Assembly (NCBI GenBank): GCA_007896885.1 | Contig: VOIU01000027.1 | Span: forward strand, 1-36,443 | Source: Bacteroidaceae bacterium HV4-6-C5C | Lineage (GTDB): Bacteria; Bacteroidota; Bacteroidia; Bacteroidales; Bacteroidaceae | Direction of reading: 5' to 3' | Length of the DNA stretch: 36,443 nucleotides | In this document: positions 9,503 through 18,740 of the stretch, one piece after another | Layout of the letters: each line of letters opens with the position of its first letter | How positions within the stretch are numbered: the stretch's first letter is position 1 | Notes under the pieces: model-generated | Told to the model about the DNA's origin: nothing | Databases searched by the model: none | Seen by the model: the letters and a program-made list of their open reading frames with translations, nothing else | Program-made: the position numbers and the translations under genes

Positions 9503-9533
9503 TTTGCGGTATCATTTTTCTTTGTGTAATTTG
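9503..9533 (+). promoter_or_regulatory. Probable promoter of the ROK kinase gene
   Basis: TTTG at 9503-9506 is followed after 20 bases by TAATTTG (9527-9533), one base shorter than the TAnnTTTG consensus. It lies about 46 bases before the kinase ATG, in the divergent region shared with the efflux operon. Confidence 0.45.
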
Positions 9534-9579
9534 TATCCATAAATAAATGAACTAACCCTTTAAAAACAACTGTAGTATC

Positions 9580-10560
9580 ATGAATTCAAACATGGAGAGG
9601 CCCTATGTAGTGGGCATTGACATAGGCGGAACAAACACCGTCTTCGGTATTGTAGACGCAAGAGGAACAATCATTGCAAGTAACTCTATAAAAACCGGAT
9701 CTTACGAAAAGGTAGATGATTATGTAGATGAAGTTTGCAGAAACTTACTCCCGCTAATCATTGCCAATGGAGGAGTTGATAAAATAAAAGGTATCGGTAT
9801 AGGCGCTCCAAACGGAAACTACTATAGCGGAACAATAGAATTTGCTCCAAACTTGCCATGGAAAGGAATTATTCCTTTGGCTGCAATGTTTGAAGAACGT
9901 TTAAGCATTCCTACTGCATTGACAAATGATGCTAATGCTGCCGCTATTGGTGAAATGACTTATGGTGCTGCCCGTGGAATGAAGGACTTTATCATGATTA
10001 CATTAGGAACCGGAGTTGGTAGCGGAATCGTGATCAATGGACAAATGGTGTACGGACATGATGGTTTTGCCGGAGAACTGGGTCATACTATCATACGCCG
10101 CGACAATGGTCGTCTATGTGGTTGTGGTCGTCATGGCTGCCTGGAGACTTACTGTTCTGCAACAGGAGTAGCCCGTACTGCAAGAGAGTTTCTTACTGCA
10201 AGAACCGACGCCAGCCTTTTACGTGCCACACCGGCTGAAAGCATCACAAGTAAAGATGTATATGATGCCGCTGTGAAAGGAGATCAACTTGCAAAAGATA
10301 TCTTTGAATATACAGGTACCATCTTAGGTGAAGCAATCGCCGACTTTGTTGCCTTCTCAAGTCCTGAAGCGATTATTTTATTCGGAGGTCTGGCAAAATC
10401 AGGTGACTATATATTCAATCCTATCCAAAAGGCTATCGATAAGAATATCCTCACTATATTCAAAGGCAAAGCAAAACTATTGATGTCTGAATTGAAAGAC
10501 TCTGATGCAGCCGTATTAGGTGCAAGTGCATTGGGTTGGGAATTGAAAGACTTGAAATAA
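9580..10560 (+). CDS. ROK-family sugar kinase, probable glucokinase
   Basis: A 326-residue cytoplasmic ROK kinase, expected to phosphorylate glucose or a related hexose with ATP. The phosphate-binding DIGGT is at 14-18, the catalytic aspartate lies in TNDANA (Asp117), the sugar-binding GELGH is at 165-169, and the zinc motif CGCGRHGC follows at 180-187. Length and motif spacing are those of bacterial glucokinases of this family. There is no N-terminal helix-turn-helix, so it is a kinase and not a NagC-type repressor. An ATG at 9592 would shorten it by four residues. It is transcribed alone and ends in a strong hairpin. N-acetylglucosamine or fructose specificity cannot be excluded. Confidence 0.92.
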   Translation: MNSNMERPYVVGIDIGGTNTVFGIVDARGTIIASNSIKTGSYEKVDDYVDEVCRNLLPLIIANGGVDKIKGIGIGAPNGNYYSGTIEFAPNLPWKGIIPLAAMFEERLSIPTALTNDANAAAIGEMTYGAARGMKDFIMITLGTGVGSGIVINGQMVYGHDGFAGELGHTIIRRDNGRLCGCGRHGCLETYCSATGVARTAREFLTARTDASLLRATPAESITSKDVYDAAVKGDQLAKDIFEYTGTILGEAIADFVAFSSPEAIILFGGLAKSGDYIFNPIQKAIDKNILTIFKGKAKLLMSELKDSDAAVLGASALGWELKDLK

Positions 10561-10584
10561 GAAGCAAAATAGCTGCATAATAAG

Positions 10585-10684
10585 AAGGTGTGTCAAAAGC
10601 CAAAAAAATAGCAGAACGCCCTTGCTACAACATGCTGTAACAAGGGCGTTTTTATGAAATAGGGGCTTTTGACACACCCCTTTT
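10585..10684. terminator. Nested hairpin terminator between convergent genes
   Basis: An outer perfect 15-base inverted repeat (10587-10601 with 10664-10678, GGTGTGTCAAAAGCC) encloses an inner hairpin (AACGCCCTTG at 10615-10624 with CAAGGGCGTT at 10641-10650, extended by TACA/TGTA). The inner stem runs into T bases on the right strand, and the outer stem is flanked by T-rich DNA. It can serve both the ROK kinase and the convergent nucleotidyltransferase gene. Confidence 0.8.
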
Positions 10685-10707
10685 CTTTATATCGTTCTCT
10701 AAAATTA

Positions 10708-11610
10708 TCAGAACAGTTTAGCTGGATATTCGCCTGCATCTACAAGAGCTTGAATCTTATCCACTACTCCCTGACGGTCAGCTGCATAAGTTACTCCGAA
10801 CCATTTACTAACCGTATCAAGAACTTTAACACGGGCAGTGCCTTCATTTATGAGTTTATTCACCATCAAAGGAATAAAATACTCAGCTTTCAAGTTATCC
10901 TTATTTTCGTTCAGGAATTCCTTGAAGTACTCCTCGGAATAAGCAAAGTAATCAGGAGTAAAGCCCCACATGTTCATTGACACAGGAGTATTGTCACCAA
11001 TAGTTTGCATTACACCGTTCTCATCTTTAAAAGACACTTTGCCATCAATGCGTTCAATAGCTGTACGTTCGACAACAGTTGTCAAGTAGCCTTCAGGATT
11101 TGTTTCGCAAACGCCGCGTGCTACCGATCCACTTTCGGATAATGTATTACCTACACGATATCCTACCATGCAGTAGTCATTCTTCTTTCCAGTCATTTCG
11201 GAAAGAGCTTCTCCCAAAACAGCAAAGCTGTCACGTCCGTAAAAATCATCAGCATTGATCACCGCAAAAGGTTCATTAATCACATCTTTACCCATAAGTA
11301 CAGCGTGATTTGTTCCCCACGGTTTAACGCGCTCTTCAGGACAAGTGAATCCAGCCGGAAGGTTATCCAATGCTTGGAACACCAATTCCACCGGAATATG
11401 ATTCTCATATTTGCTCAGAATTTTGTCGCGAAAATCTTTCTCAAAATCTTTACGTATTACAAAAACAACCTTACCAAATCCTCCACGGATAGCATCAAAA
11501 ATAGAATAATCCATTATTGTTTCGCCATTCGGGCCCAGACCATCGAGTTGTTTTAATCCCCCATAACGACTACCCATTCCGGCAGCCAATACAAATAAAG
11601 TAGGTTTCAT
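10708..11610 (-). CDS. Sugar-phosphate nucleotidyltransferase family protein
   Basis: A 300-residue protein with a nucleotidyltransferase N-terminus: VLAAGMGSRYGGLKQLD (about 8-23) matches the LAAGxGxR nucleotide-binding signature, and INADDFYG (about 118-125) holds the metal-binding aspartates. It should transfer a nucleotide onto a phosphorylated sugar or alcohol, giving an activated precursor for surface glycans or lipids. The exact substrate is not evident; the GPNGETIMDYSIFDA segment differs from classical RfbA/GalU enzymes. It is transcribed alone from a TATCTTTG promoter element and converges on the ROK kinase gene across the nested terminator. Confidence 0.88.
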   Translation of the reverse strand: MKPTLFVLAAGMGSRYGGLKQLDGLGPNGETIMDYSIFDAIRGGFGKVVFVIRKDFEKDFRDKILSKYENHIPVELVFQALDNLPAGFTCPEERVKPWGTNHAVLMGKDVINEPFAVINADDFYGRDSFAVLGEALSEMTGKKNDYCMVGYRVGNTLSESGSVARGVCETNPEGYLTTVVERTAIERIDGKVSFKDENGVMQTIGDNTPVSMNMWGFTPDYFAYSEEYFKEFLNENKDNLKAEYFIPLMVNKLINEGTARVKVLDTVSKWFGVTYAADRQGVVDKIQALVDAGEYPAKLF

Positions 11611-11656
11611 GATTATGTAGTTAATAATAAAGGTTAGTGTTACCGTTTAGTGGGTG

Positions 11657-11664
11657 CAAAGATA
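11657..11664 (-). promoter_or_regulatory. -7 promoter element for the nucleotidyltransferase gene
   Basis: The reverse strand reads TATCTTTG, a perfect TAnnTTTG match 46 bases before the ATG at 11610. I see no clear TTTG at the -33 distance. Confidence 0.5.
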
Positions 11665-11742
11665 CACCATAATTTCTGAAAGCGTTATAAGGAGGAATAA
11701 AAAAGCAAAAACATTTTCTCTGTAGATATTGTAATATTGGGG

Positions 11743-14106
11743 TCAGAAAGGATAGCCTATTGCAAAATGAAAAGCCATTCCGTCTTTAAAGCTCGGAATA
11801 TTGTAATAGCCTGTTTTTCCGGTATCATAAGGTGCATGTAGACCAATACCGCAGTCTACCCTGAAAACAAGAAAATCCATATCGTAACGCAATCCGGCTC
11901 CCGTTCCTAATGCAATCTGATCAGGAAAATCTTTTAACCGGAATCGTCCTTCTTTGCGTTCATTCCCCTCGGTAAGATCATCTCTCATCAACCACACATT
12001 ACCGGCATCAAGAAATATAGCTCCGTGCAAATCTCCGATAAGGCGAAAGCGGTATTCGAGATTAGCTTCCAGACGAATGTCCCCGACTTGGTTGATAAAA
12101 GCGTATTTATCGTTCTTGGCAGGGTAATAACCACCAGGGCCTATTGTACGGGACATGAATGCACGCACACTATTGGCTCCACCGGCATAGAACTGCTCCG
12201 TATAGGGAGCAATAGTGGCATTGCCATACGACCAAATTGCACCTGCAGCAATGCGTGAAGCAACCATTTGGTTCTTGTCTATTCTAAAGTGATAGCGTAG
12301 TTCGGAATTAACTTTCAAAAACTGTGCAAATGGTACCCCCAGAAGTTCTTTCCCCTTTTTATCAAAGGGCTCTCCCAATATACGATAGATGCAGGACGTT
12401 ACATTACCTGCAGAAGTCAGGGTTGTTTGAAACCACAAAGGATGTCGAACAGTCCGCAGGTTACCATTATCATAAGTATAAGTGTATTCAAATGCCGGAA
12501 TAAATTGATTCCGCAGGCTAATATAAAGGGCCGGATTAGCGCTCTGCAGTGAATCAAAAGCTGCAGTCCGATTGCTCAATGTATTAAATGTCAACCGGAA
12601 AGGGGTAATGCTATGCTTGATTGTTGGACGAGGCTGAAAATCATAAGTCACATTACCTCCAAAAGCAAGCAGCTTATAATATTTCGACCTGTTCAGCTGA
12701 TCGGTATATAGTCGAAAGGTAGTAGTAGCCGGAAAGTCATATTCAAGAGTTCCTAACCTGGGAAAAACAACTCTGGGAAAAGTAAGGGATGTCGACAAAC
12801 CCATCTCATAACTATTCATCATGGAGCTTCTGTTTTTCCCGGTCTGCCATTCGTATGATCCGGTCAACCTTACATTCCATGTCTCACCCCCACCGAATAC
12901 ATTATTTTTAGTAACGGTAAATGCTGCTCCCGGTCCAGTTTGGTTATTACTCTTCATGGTCACATTAAAGTCCAATTCCGCATCATAGGGTTTATTCAAT
13001 GACGCTAGAATATTTACATCCAAAGTATCTGATATCAATGCTGTATCTCTCGGTATATATTGCATTTCCATATAACCGAAAATACCCAAATTAGCTAAAC
13101 GTTCCTGTATTCTACTCTGTCTGTACTGACTGAATAATCCCTCCGGACGTTTTCGCATCATCGTGTTTCCCTGCGTCTGGCGTTTTCTACGATATCCCTG
13201 ATAATGTAGCCACCTGTAAAGCATATTCGGTCGGATTTTTAATCTATCGTAATAGTGTATCCATAGATTTTTATAAAGCAAACTATCCGTTGGCATTTGT
13301 CCTTGAGGCCCTCTAAGATAGAAAGATGTATTGCCTAAATAATAAGGGCGCTGCGTCCCCGCCGGTATATCAGCCACAGGTGTCATGCGCAAACTGACAT
13401 GCCCGCCGGGCACTAGAGTCGTATCCGCCTGATAAGTCAGATAATCGGAACGAAAATAGTAGTAACCCATATTTCGCAATAATGTATTGACTCTAGTACG
13501 TTCCGCATCAAGGTCAACAACATTAAACTGCTTGCCAGATTTTAGTGTAGAGTTACGGTTACCTGATTTAATTATATCCAGCGTTTTATTTGGAAAGCCA
13601 TAGTAATATAATGTATCTATAAAATAAGGGGTTTGCATATTTACGGTATACTGGATTTTAGCTTTCAAACTATCTCCCTGATTGACAAACTTTTTGTAAC
13701 CAACTGTCCCATTAAAGTAACCGTATTCATGCAAAATATTCGTAGCAACTTTGGCACGAATTCCCGGGTTCACAGTAGAGATAAATACCGGCTCAGCCGC
13801 AAAATGTTTAAACATAAATTTTCCAAATTTACCATTGCTCTTTACGAAACTGTTATAGAACCATAATCCAACAGGAAAAGGAGTACGGTAAACAGAACTA
13901 CCAAGAAAAGAATTGTTAGGCGCCTTGGCTAAGGCAGCTTCAATCTCTTCCATCGCATTAAGACCAACCGGCGTTGAAGATCGATTTTCCACAACCATTT
14001 TCTTCTGCCCGGTATAGAGTACTTCTCCTTCCGGTAGATTCTTTGTTGTAGAACAAGCACCAAACAAGAATATAGATCCGATTAAAATAGCTGTTACATA
14101 TCTCAT
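11743..14106 (-). CDS. tamL: TamL: lipoprotein TamA/BamA-type outer-membrane assembly protein
   Basis: A 787-residue Omp85-superfamily protein. It begins with a lipoprotein signal (MRYVTAILIGSIFLFGACST, lipobox FGAC, Cys18), unlike proteobacterial TamA; the lipid-anchored form in Bacteroidetes is called TamL. POTRA-like periplasmic repeats (about 60-330) are followed by a C-terminal 16-strand barrel region with GGANSVRAF in place of the usual VRGF loop-6 motif, and the protein ends FHFAIGYPF with a terminal aromatic as expected for a barrel. It would work with TamB, whose gene is directly upstream, to insert proteins or move lipids at the outer membrane. Its ATG overlaps the tamB stop codon (ATGA, 14103-14106), implying translational coupling. 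Confidence 0.92.
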   Translation of the reverse strand: MRYVTAILIGSIFLFGACSTTKNLPEGEVLYTGQKKMVVENRSSTPVGLNAMEEIEAALAKAPNNSFLGSSVYRTPFPVGLWFYNSFVKSNGKFGKFMFKHFAAEPVFISTVNPGIRAKVATNILHEYGYFNGTVGYKKFVNQGDSLKAKIQYTVNMQTPYFIDTLYYYGFPNKTLDIIKSGNRNSTLKSGKQFNVVDLDAERTRVNTLLRNMGYYYFRSDYLTYQADTTLVPGGHVSLRMTPVADIPAGTQRPYYLGNTSFYLRGPQGQMPTDSLLYKNLWIHYYDRLKIRPNMLYRWLHYQGYRRKRQTQGNTMMRKRPEGLFSQYRQSRIQERLANLGIFGYMEMQYIPRDTALISDTLDVNILASLNKPYDAELDFNVTMKSNNQTGPGAAFTVTKNNVFGGGETWNVRLTGSYEWQTGKNRSSMMNSYEMGLSTSLTFPRVVFPRLGTLEYDFPATTTFRLYTDQLNRSKYYKLLAFGGNVTYDFQPRPTIKHSITPFRLTFNTLSNRTAAFDSLQSANPALYISLRNQFIPAFEYTYTYDNGNLRTVRHPLWFQTTLTSAGNVTSCIYRILGEPFDKKGKELLGVPFAQFLKVNSELRYHFRIDKNQMVASRIAAGAIWSYGNATIAPYTEQFYAGGANSVRAFMSRTIGPGGYYPAKNDKYAFINQVGDIRLEANLEYRFRLIGDLHGAIFLDAGNVWLMRDDLTEGNERKEGRFRLKDFPDQIALGTGAGLRYDMDFLVFRVDCGIGLHAPYDTGKTGYYNIPSFKDGMAFHFAIGYPF

Positions 14107-17100
14107 TTCTTATCCTCGACTTCTTTATTTCTTCTTTTAAAAATAAACAATTCACCCAGATTATCCATCCGTTTACGGAAAACCACTCCGACTCCTGTTT
14201 CTGTGATCTCCCCATCCAAGACACTTTCATAATTTTTATTATGAAAGACCCGAATGTAGCGCGTTCCGGATGTATCCAAACGATATTCCAACGAAATATT
14301 ATCAATAAAGGATTCCGTATCATTCGTTGCATTGGACCCTGTCGAAACTTTTCCACCTATAACAACCTGTACACGGTCATTAAAGAAACGTTGAGAGTAG
14401 CGGAAGCTATAATCGGTGCCTCTATTGTCTCCCGGTTGCGAGCCGTTATGATTTTCAATACCTACCGAAAAATTGCCGAAAGCAGCACCAGCTAAAGCGC
14501 TTATCTGACTTTGAAGAACACTGTTGAGAGCATTCCCCATATTCATGTTGCTCTTACCCGTATTATTGAGATAAACACCGGTTACCAGCATTGCAATAGC
14601 TTGTCTACTGCGTTCTTCTGCACCCATAGCTGCCAATTGATTTTCAACCGTAGGATCATCCGGAGCGCTAATATCAAATAATAAATCGGGCTTTTCCAAG
14701 CGATTTCGGATACTCACGGATATGTCAAAATTAACCATCCGGGAAGCACCATTATCTCCATCAGCTACCGATGCCCGTACTCTCTCAGTTGCCGTAAGGT
14801 TCAAAGACGGATTCATCATACTTCCCGACCAATCGACATAACTGCCATTTACAATATTGAATTCTTTCAGTGGGATTACCGGAAGGGAGTATTTCATTGT
14901 TCCTCCGGAAAGAACATACCTCCCCGTAAGATTAATATCTCCTTGTGGTGTATAATGCAAGGATAAATCGCCCCCACCTTCCAACTCCACAAACTTGCTA
15001 CGATCATAGCTCAGGTCCGCTCTTAGACGTACCGCATTGTCGATATGCACGGCCATAAGCATATCCATACCGGCAAAGCCAATAGACTTGGGTTCCGCCT
15101 TTACCAAAGTGGTGTCCCGGAAAGAAGTGAAAGTGACAAGACCTTCCAAGCGATCTTCAACGGTTAAAGGAGAATCGGCCATCACATAAGTAACATCCGT
15201 ATTTCCTAAAAGATTCATACTCCCACGCATAACCAAAGCGTCCAGCGGACCGCGAATAGTGCCTTTCATATCGACATATACCTTGCCATAGATCAAACTT
15301 TCTCTGGTACGGGGCGCATCAAGTAACGTATATTTGCGGGCCAGTAAGTCAAGACGCGCAACAGGCCTTCGGAGATCTCTGAAATCTATATTCCCGTCAA
15401 TGGTAAATGGATTCTTCGAGGTGGTGTAAATAGCAAACTTATCAAATAATAACTGGTTGTTCTTAATGTAAACGGGACGATTATCAAAATGATAGCGGGC
15501 ACCAGCCTGTCGGGCATAGAGCGTGACACTATCCAATTTAAGTTCGCCATCAATGTCCGGTTTTCCCAATGTCCCAGAGATATTGACTCCGCCATCCACA
15601 TCTCCGTTGAATGAGACAAGCCGCTCGGGAATAAACGGATTGGCCAATGATATGGGGAAATGATCAAAATGACTTTCCACCCGGATTGAGTCGTTCGCAC
15701 CCCGACGTTTCAATGTACCTTCAGCCGTCATCACTTCTTTGCCTTCACAAGTGAAATAAGAGTTGAGATAATGCGTACCGGATTCTCCCGGAAGCCAGGT
15801 CACACCGATTCCGACATTACCCACATGCTGCCCTTCATAAGTCAGCTTCTCAACATTCGCCTCAGTGGATATTTGCAGCGAAGTTGCAGTCTGAATATAA
15901 TGAGTTTCAGCGGACAAACGTCCTGAAAAGTCTGGGAAGTAGGGCAATATGCGACTCACCTCATCCAAGCGTATACGACGCAATTCAATATCCATATTCT
16001 GTAAAGAGACCGAATCTTCTTTGATAGAGTGCATCCTAAAACCAACATTATCCTTATCCATCATATCCACACTGGCATAAACCCTCATATTTTTATGGAG
16101 ATAAATCCAATTATTATTATCTATAAAATGAAATTTTCTGAAAGCGATAATAGGTTCATCGGGAGTGAGCCGGAAAAGTATTCCATCGGCTTTTTTGTTC
16201 TGACCACCCAAGACAGGGCGCGCATTGACACCGATCTGTAGTCCGACATTTCCCTTGGAATCTAAAAAATTCAGACTCAAATCAGCATCATTATTACGAA
16301 TCTCTCCTGTCAATGTACTGCGAAAAACATATTGGGGATTTTTAGGGCCATTTATTATTCCTCCCTGTAAATTCATGCGACTTGTATCTTGCCTCACAGT
16401 AAAGTAGATTGTATCCAATTGCAAAGAATCCACACGCAAGCCATGTACTGCGGTACGTCCATTTATACCAAGCCGGGGAGTCATACCAAAGCGGAGGAGG
16501 AAATCATTGAAGTAGATATCTTTTGTCGCGAGGAAATCACTTACCGGATTATGTTTACCCATGCGAAGTTGTATTCCCGCAGTTGGCAAAACCTTTCGGA
16601 TAGCCGCATGGTCAAGATACCGCGCTTTTATCTGCTTTGACAATAGAGTAGCAAGCTTGTTGGTCTGCTTTACAAGTGTCTGAAAGTTGTTATGCGAACG
16701 AAAATCCAAATTCAGATCTCCGGCATTTGCCTTAATACTTATCGAATCGCGATGCGCCTGCCCCTGAAGATTAAAGGCAAAAGGATGCCTCAACGGTTGA
16801 GAGGCAAAACCCAGCTTGTAAATATCCAATTGCTCAACAGCCATTTGCACATTTCCATCAAGATAACGAGTACCTAAAGATAAACCGCAATTCCCCTCCA
16901 TCTTGAGTAGTGTATTATTACTCTTCAAATCAGCTTTTAGATAAGAGTTTTTGATCAAAGCATTAAGATCGACATCTGAAATATGCCAACGTCCGTATTG
17001 AAGATGTTTAAGAGACATTCGAGCCTCAACATAAGATTTCCTTGCTAAAGGATTGAAGCCACTTCCTTTTGCGGTAAATTCAGCACTAAGTTCATATAGA

Positions 17101-18638
17101 GAATCTTTTGGCAAGAAATGGTGCAACTGCAATGCGTCTACAAAAATCTTTGCCTGATAATCCCGTTTGGCAGTATTACAGGAAGCTACCATCTTAACCG
17201 TCCCTCCTCTTTCTTTCAACGCAACGTCAGCATTATAGCGTAAACCATCAAGTCCAATGGAGGCTTTTAAATTCATACTGTCGGGTACAGCTAGATTTCC
17301 GCCTGGCTTAAAGCCAGCTATACCTACCAGAAACTGAAGATTCCGCATACTCATATTCAAATCAACATGTCCTTTTCGCTTGAGATTATTGCCCAAATTA
17401 TTGAATTTCCCTTTACCCGAAATAGAAAAAGCACCGGGCAAGTCGACCATCAAACGGGATATATCCAGCTGTTGCAGATCACCCTTTAAACCAACATGAA
17501 GTGTCAATGGGCGGAATGGATATGCCTTTTTGAATTCATCAGGTAAACCTCCCAGCAAAAGAATAGCATCCGGACTACCAATACGACCGTCCAAACGTGT
17601 TTCCAAATGTCCTAAAAAAGGCTTCTTAAAGATTTTTTTATCTGTTCGAAAAGAAAAATTCAATTCGGAATGAGGAGTCAGCAATGATAGGTTTGGTATG
17701 CGAATAATGGAAGAATTGACAAAGCAACGTCCTGTCAATGAAGATACGTTTAAACCGGATCGTTCATTTAGGATAAATTGTCGGATGACCGCATTCATGG
17801 TTTGCTTATGTAGAATGACAGAATCCACCTCAAACATAATGTCACGCAAAGCAATATGGGAGGGGTCGAAGCCTTTCGAAGGCAATGATTTCCCAATATC
17901 ATAATTAAAATAGCCGTTACGGACCTGAAGCTTCTTCAAGCCATAGAAGGCGTGGCGTAAATCAAGCACTCCACCACTCAATCCCGCATCCACAATACGC
18001 GTAGCTAAACGAGTAGAATCGAATGGCTGGCGGAAGTCAACTGATACATTCTTTAAATGCATACGTTGCAATATTATACGCCATTTTAGTGCTTTCTTTG
18101 TATTATCCTCGGGAGTTTTAGTCGTATCGACCAATGCAAGCATCATGTGAGCGTCACTCAATTCCACTTTATCAACAAGCGCCTCTTCTTTACCCGGATT
18201 GATTCCATGACTTTCTAAGGAAAGTTTACCCAACACTCCTTTTACGTGCATGCCTTTAACCAACTCCAAAGAATTGACCGAAACTTTTTTCAGGGTTACT
18301 TCATCAACCTCCACCCGCCCGGCGAAAAGAGGCAAAGCCTGCACGCGTACATTCAGGCTCGAAAAAGACAGTAGTGTATCAGGTAGCGAAGTCTTTGAGA
18401 ACTTCTTTGTATGTCTCCCGACTATTTGAACATGCCGAAGTAGCAGGTTTAAAGGAAAACGCAAATCAATGCGGCCGACTGAGATATTATAGCCGGTTTC
18501 TTTCGATGCATACTCAGTGGCTTCCTTCCTTAAGAAATCTTGTACGGGAGGGACGTAGAGTAAAATCATCAAAATAAAAAACAGCAAAACGGGAGAAAAT
18601 ACTGCCCAAGCTATCCATTTCAACCACTTCTTTCTCAT
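14103..18638 (-). CDS. tamB: TamB: inner-membrane-anchored translocation and assembly module protein
   Basis: A very long protein (1511 residues) with one N-terminal membrane helix (KWIAWAVFSPVLLFFILMIL) and then repeated amphipathic beta-rich sequence, as expected for the AsmA/TamB bridge that spans the periplasm. The C-terminal 400 residues match the TamB (DUF490) pattern, for example GRYVLSGGTMKYSLPVIPLK and AIAMLVTGVYL. I place the start at the ATG at 18638 (MRKKWLKW); a TTG at 18656 would add six residues without further support. It is followed with a 4-base overlap by tamL. Such proteins guide outer-membrane proteins or act as phospholipid channels; which role applies here cannot be told. 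Confidence 0.92.
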   Translation of the reverse strand: MRKKWLKWIAWAVFSPVLLFFILMILLYVPPVQDFLRKEATEYASKETGYNISVGRIDLRFPLNLLLRHVQIVGRHTKKFSKTSLPDTLLSFSSLNVRVQALPLFAGRVEVDEVTLKKVSVNSLELVKGMHVKGVLGKLSLESHGINPGKEEALVDKVELSDAHMMLALVDTTKTPEDNTKKALKWRIILQRMHLKNVSVDFRQPFDSTRLATRIVDAGLSGGVLDLRHAFYGLKKLQVRNGYFNYDIGKSLPSKGFDPSHIALRDIMFEVDSVILHKQTMNAVIRQFILNERSGLNVSSLTGRCFVNSSIIRIPNLSLLTPHSELNFSFRTDKKIFKKPFLGHLETRLDGRIGSPDAILLLGGLPDEFKKAYPFRPLTLHVGLKGDLQQLDISRLMVDLPGAFSISGKGKFNNLGNNLKRKGHVDLNMSMRNLQFLVGIAGFKPGGNLAVPDSMNLKASIGLDGLRYNADVALKERGGTVKMVASCNTAKRDYQAKIFVDALQLHHFLPKDSLYELSAEFTAKGSGFNPLARKSYVEARMSLKHLQYGRWHISDVDLNALIKNSYLKADLKSNNTLLKMEGNCGLSLGTRYLDGNVQMAVEQLDIYKLGFASQPLRHPFAFNLQGQAHRDSISIKANAGDLNLDFRSHNNFQTLVKQTNKLATLLSKQIKARYLDHAAIRKVLPTAGIQLRMGKHNPVSDFLATKDIYFNDFLLRFGMTPRLGINGRTAVHGLRVDSLQLDTIYFTVRQDTSRMNLQGGIINGPKNPQYVFRSTLTGEIRNNDADLSLNFLDSKGNVGLQIGVNARPVLGGQNKKADGILFRLTPDEPIIAFRKFHFIDNNNWIYLHKNMRVYASVDMMDKDNVGFRMHSIKEDSVSLQNMDIELRRIRLDEVSRILPYFPDFSGRLSAETHYIQTATSLQISTEANVEKLTYEGQHVGNVGIGVTWLPGESGTHYLNSYFTCEGKEVMTAEGTLKRRGANDSIRVESHFDHFPISLANPFIPERLVSFNGDVDGGVNISGTLGKPDIDGELKLDSVTLYARQAGARYHFDNRPVYIKNNQLLFDKFAIYTTSKNPFTIDGNIDFRDLRRPVARLDLLARKYTLLDAPRTRESLIYGKVYVDMKGTIRGPLDALVMRGSMNLLGNTDVTYVMADSPLTVEDRLEGLVTFTSFRDTTLVKAEPKSIGFAGMDMLMAVHIDNAVRLRADLSYDRSKFVELEGGGDLSLHYTPQGDINLTGRYVLSGGTMKYSLPVIPLKEFNIVNGSYVDWSGSMMNPSLNLTATERVRASVADGDNGASRMVNFDISVSIRNRLEKPDLLFDISAPDDPTVENQLAAMGAEERSRQAIAMLVTGVYLNNTGKSNMNMGNALNSVLQSQISALAGAAFGNFSVGIENHNGSQPGDNRGTDYSFRYSQRFFNDRVQVVIGGKVSTGSNATNDTESFIDNISLEYRLDTSGTRYIRVFHNKNYESVLDGEITETGVGVVFRKRMDNLGELFIFKRRNKEVEDKK

Positions 18639-18671
18639 GAAAATATTGCTAAACAATAAACAACTACTCTA

Positions 18672-18679
18672 CAAAGCTA
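18672..18679 (-). promoter_or_regulatory. -7 promoter element for tamB-tamL
   Basis: The reverse strand reads TAGCTTTG, a perfect TAnnTTTG match 33 bases before the tamB ATG, in the 102-base gap after the hybrid kinase gene. No clear -33 TTTG is present. Confidence 0.5.
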
Positions 18680-18740
18680 AACATTTTTTTCTATTCGTTT
18701 GTTTCGAAATACTGGAAAATGGGAAGCAGGGCAGCGCAGG

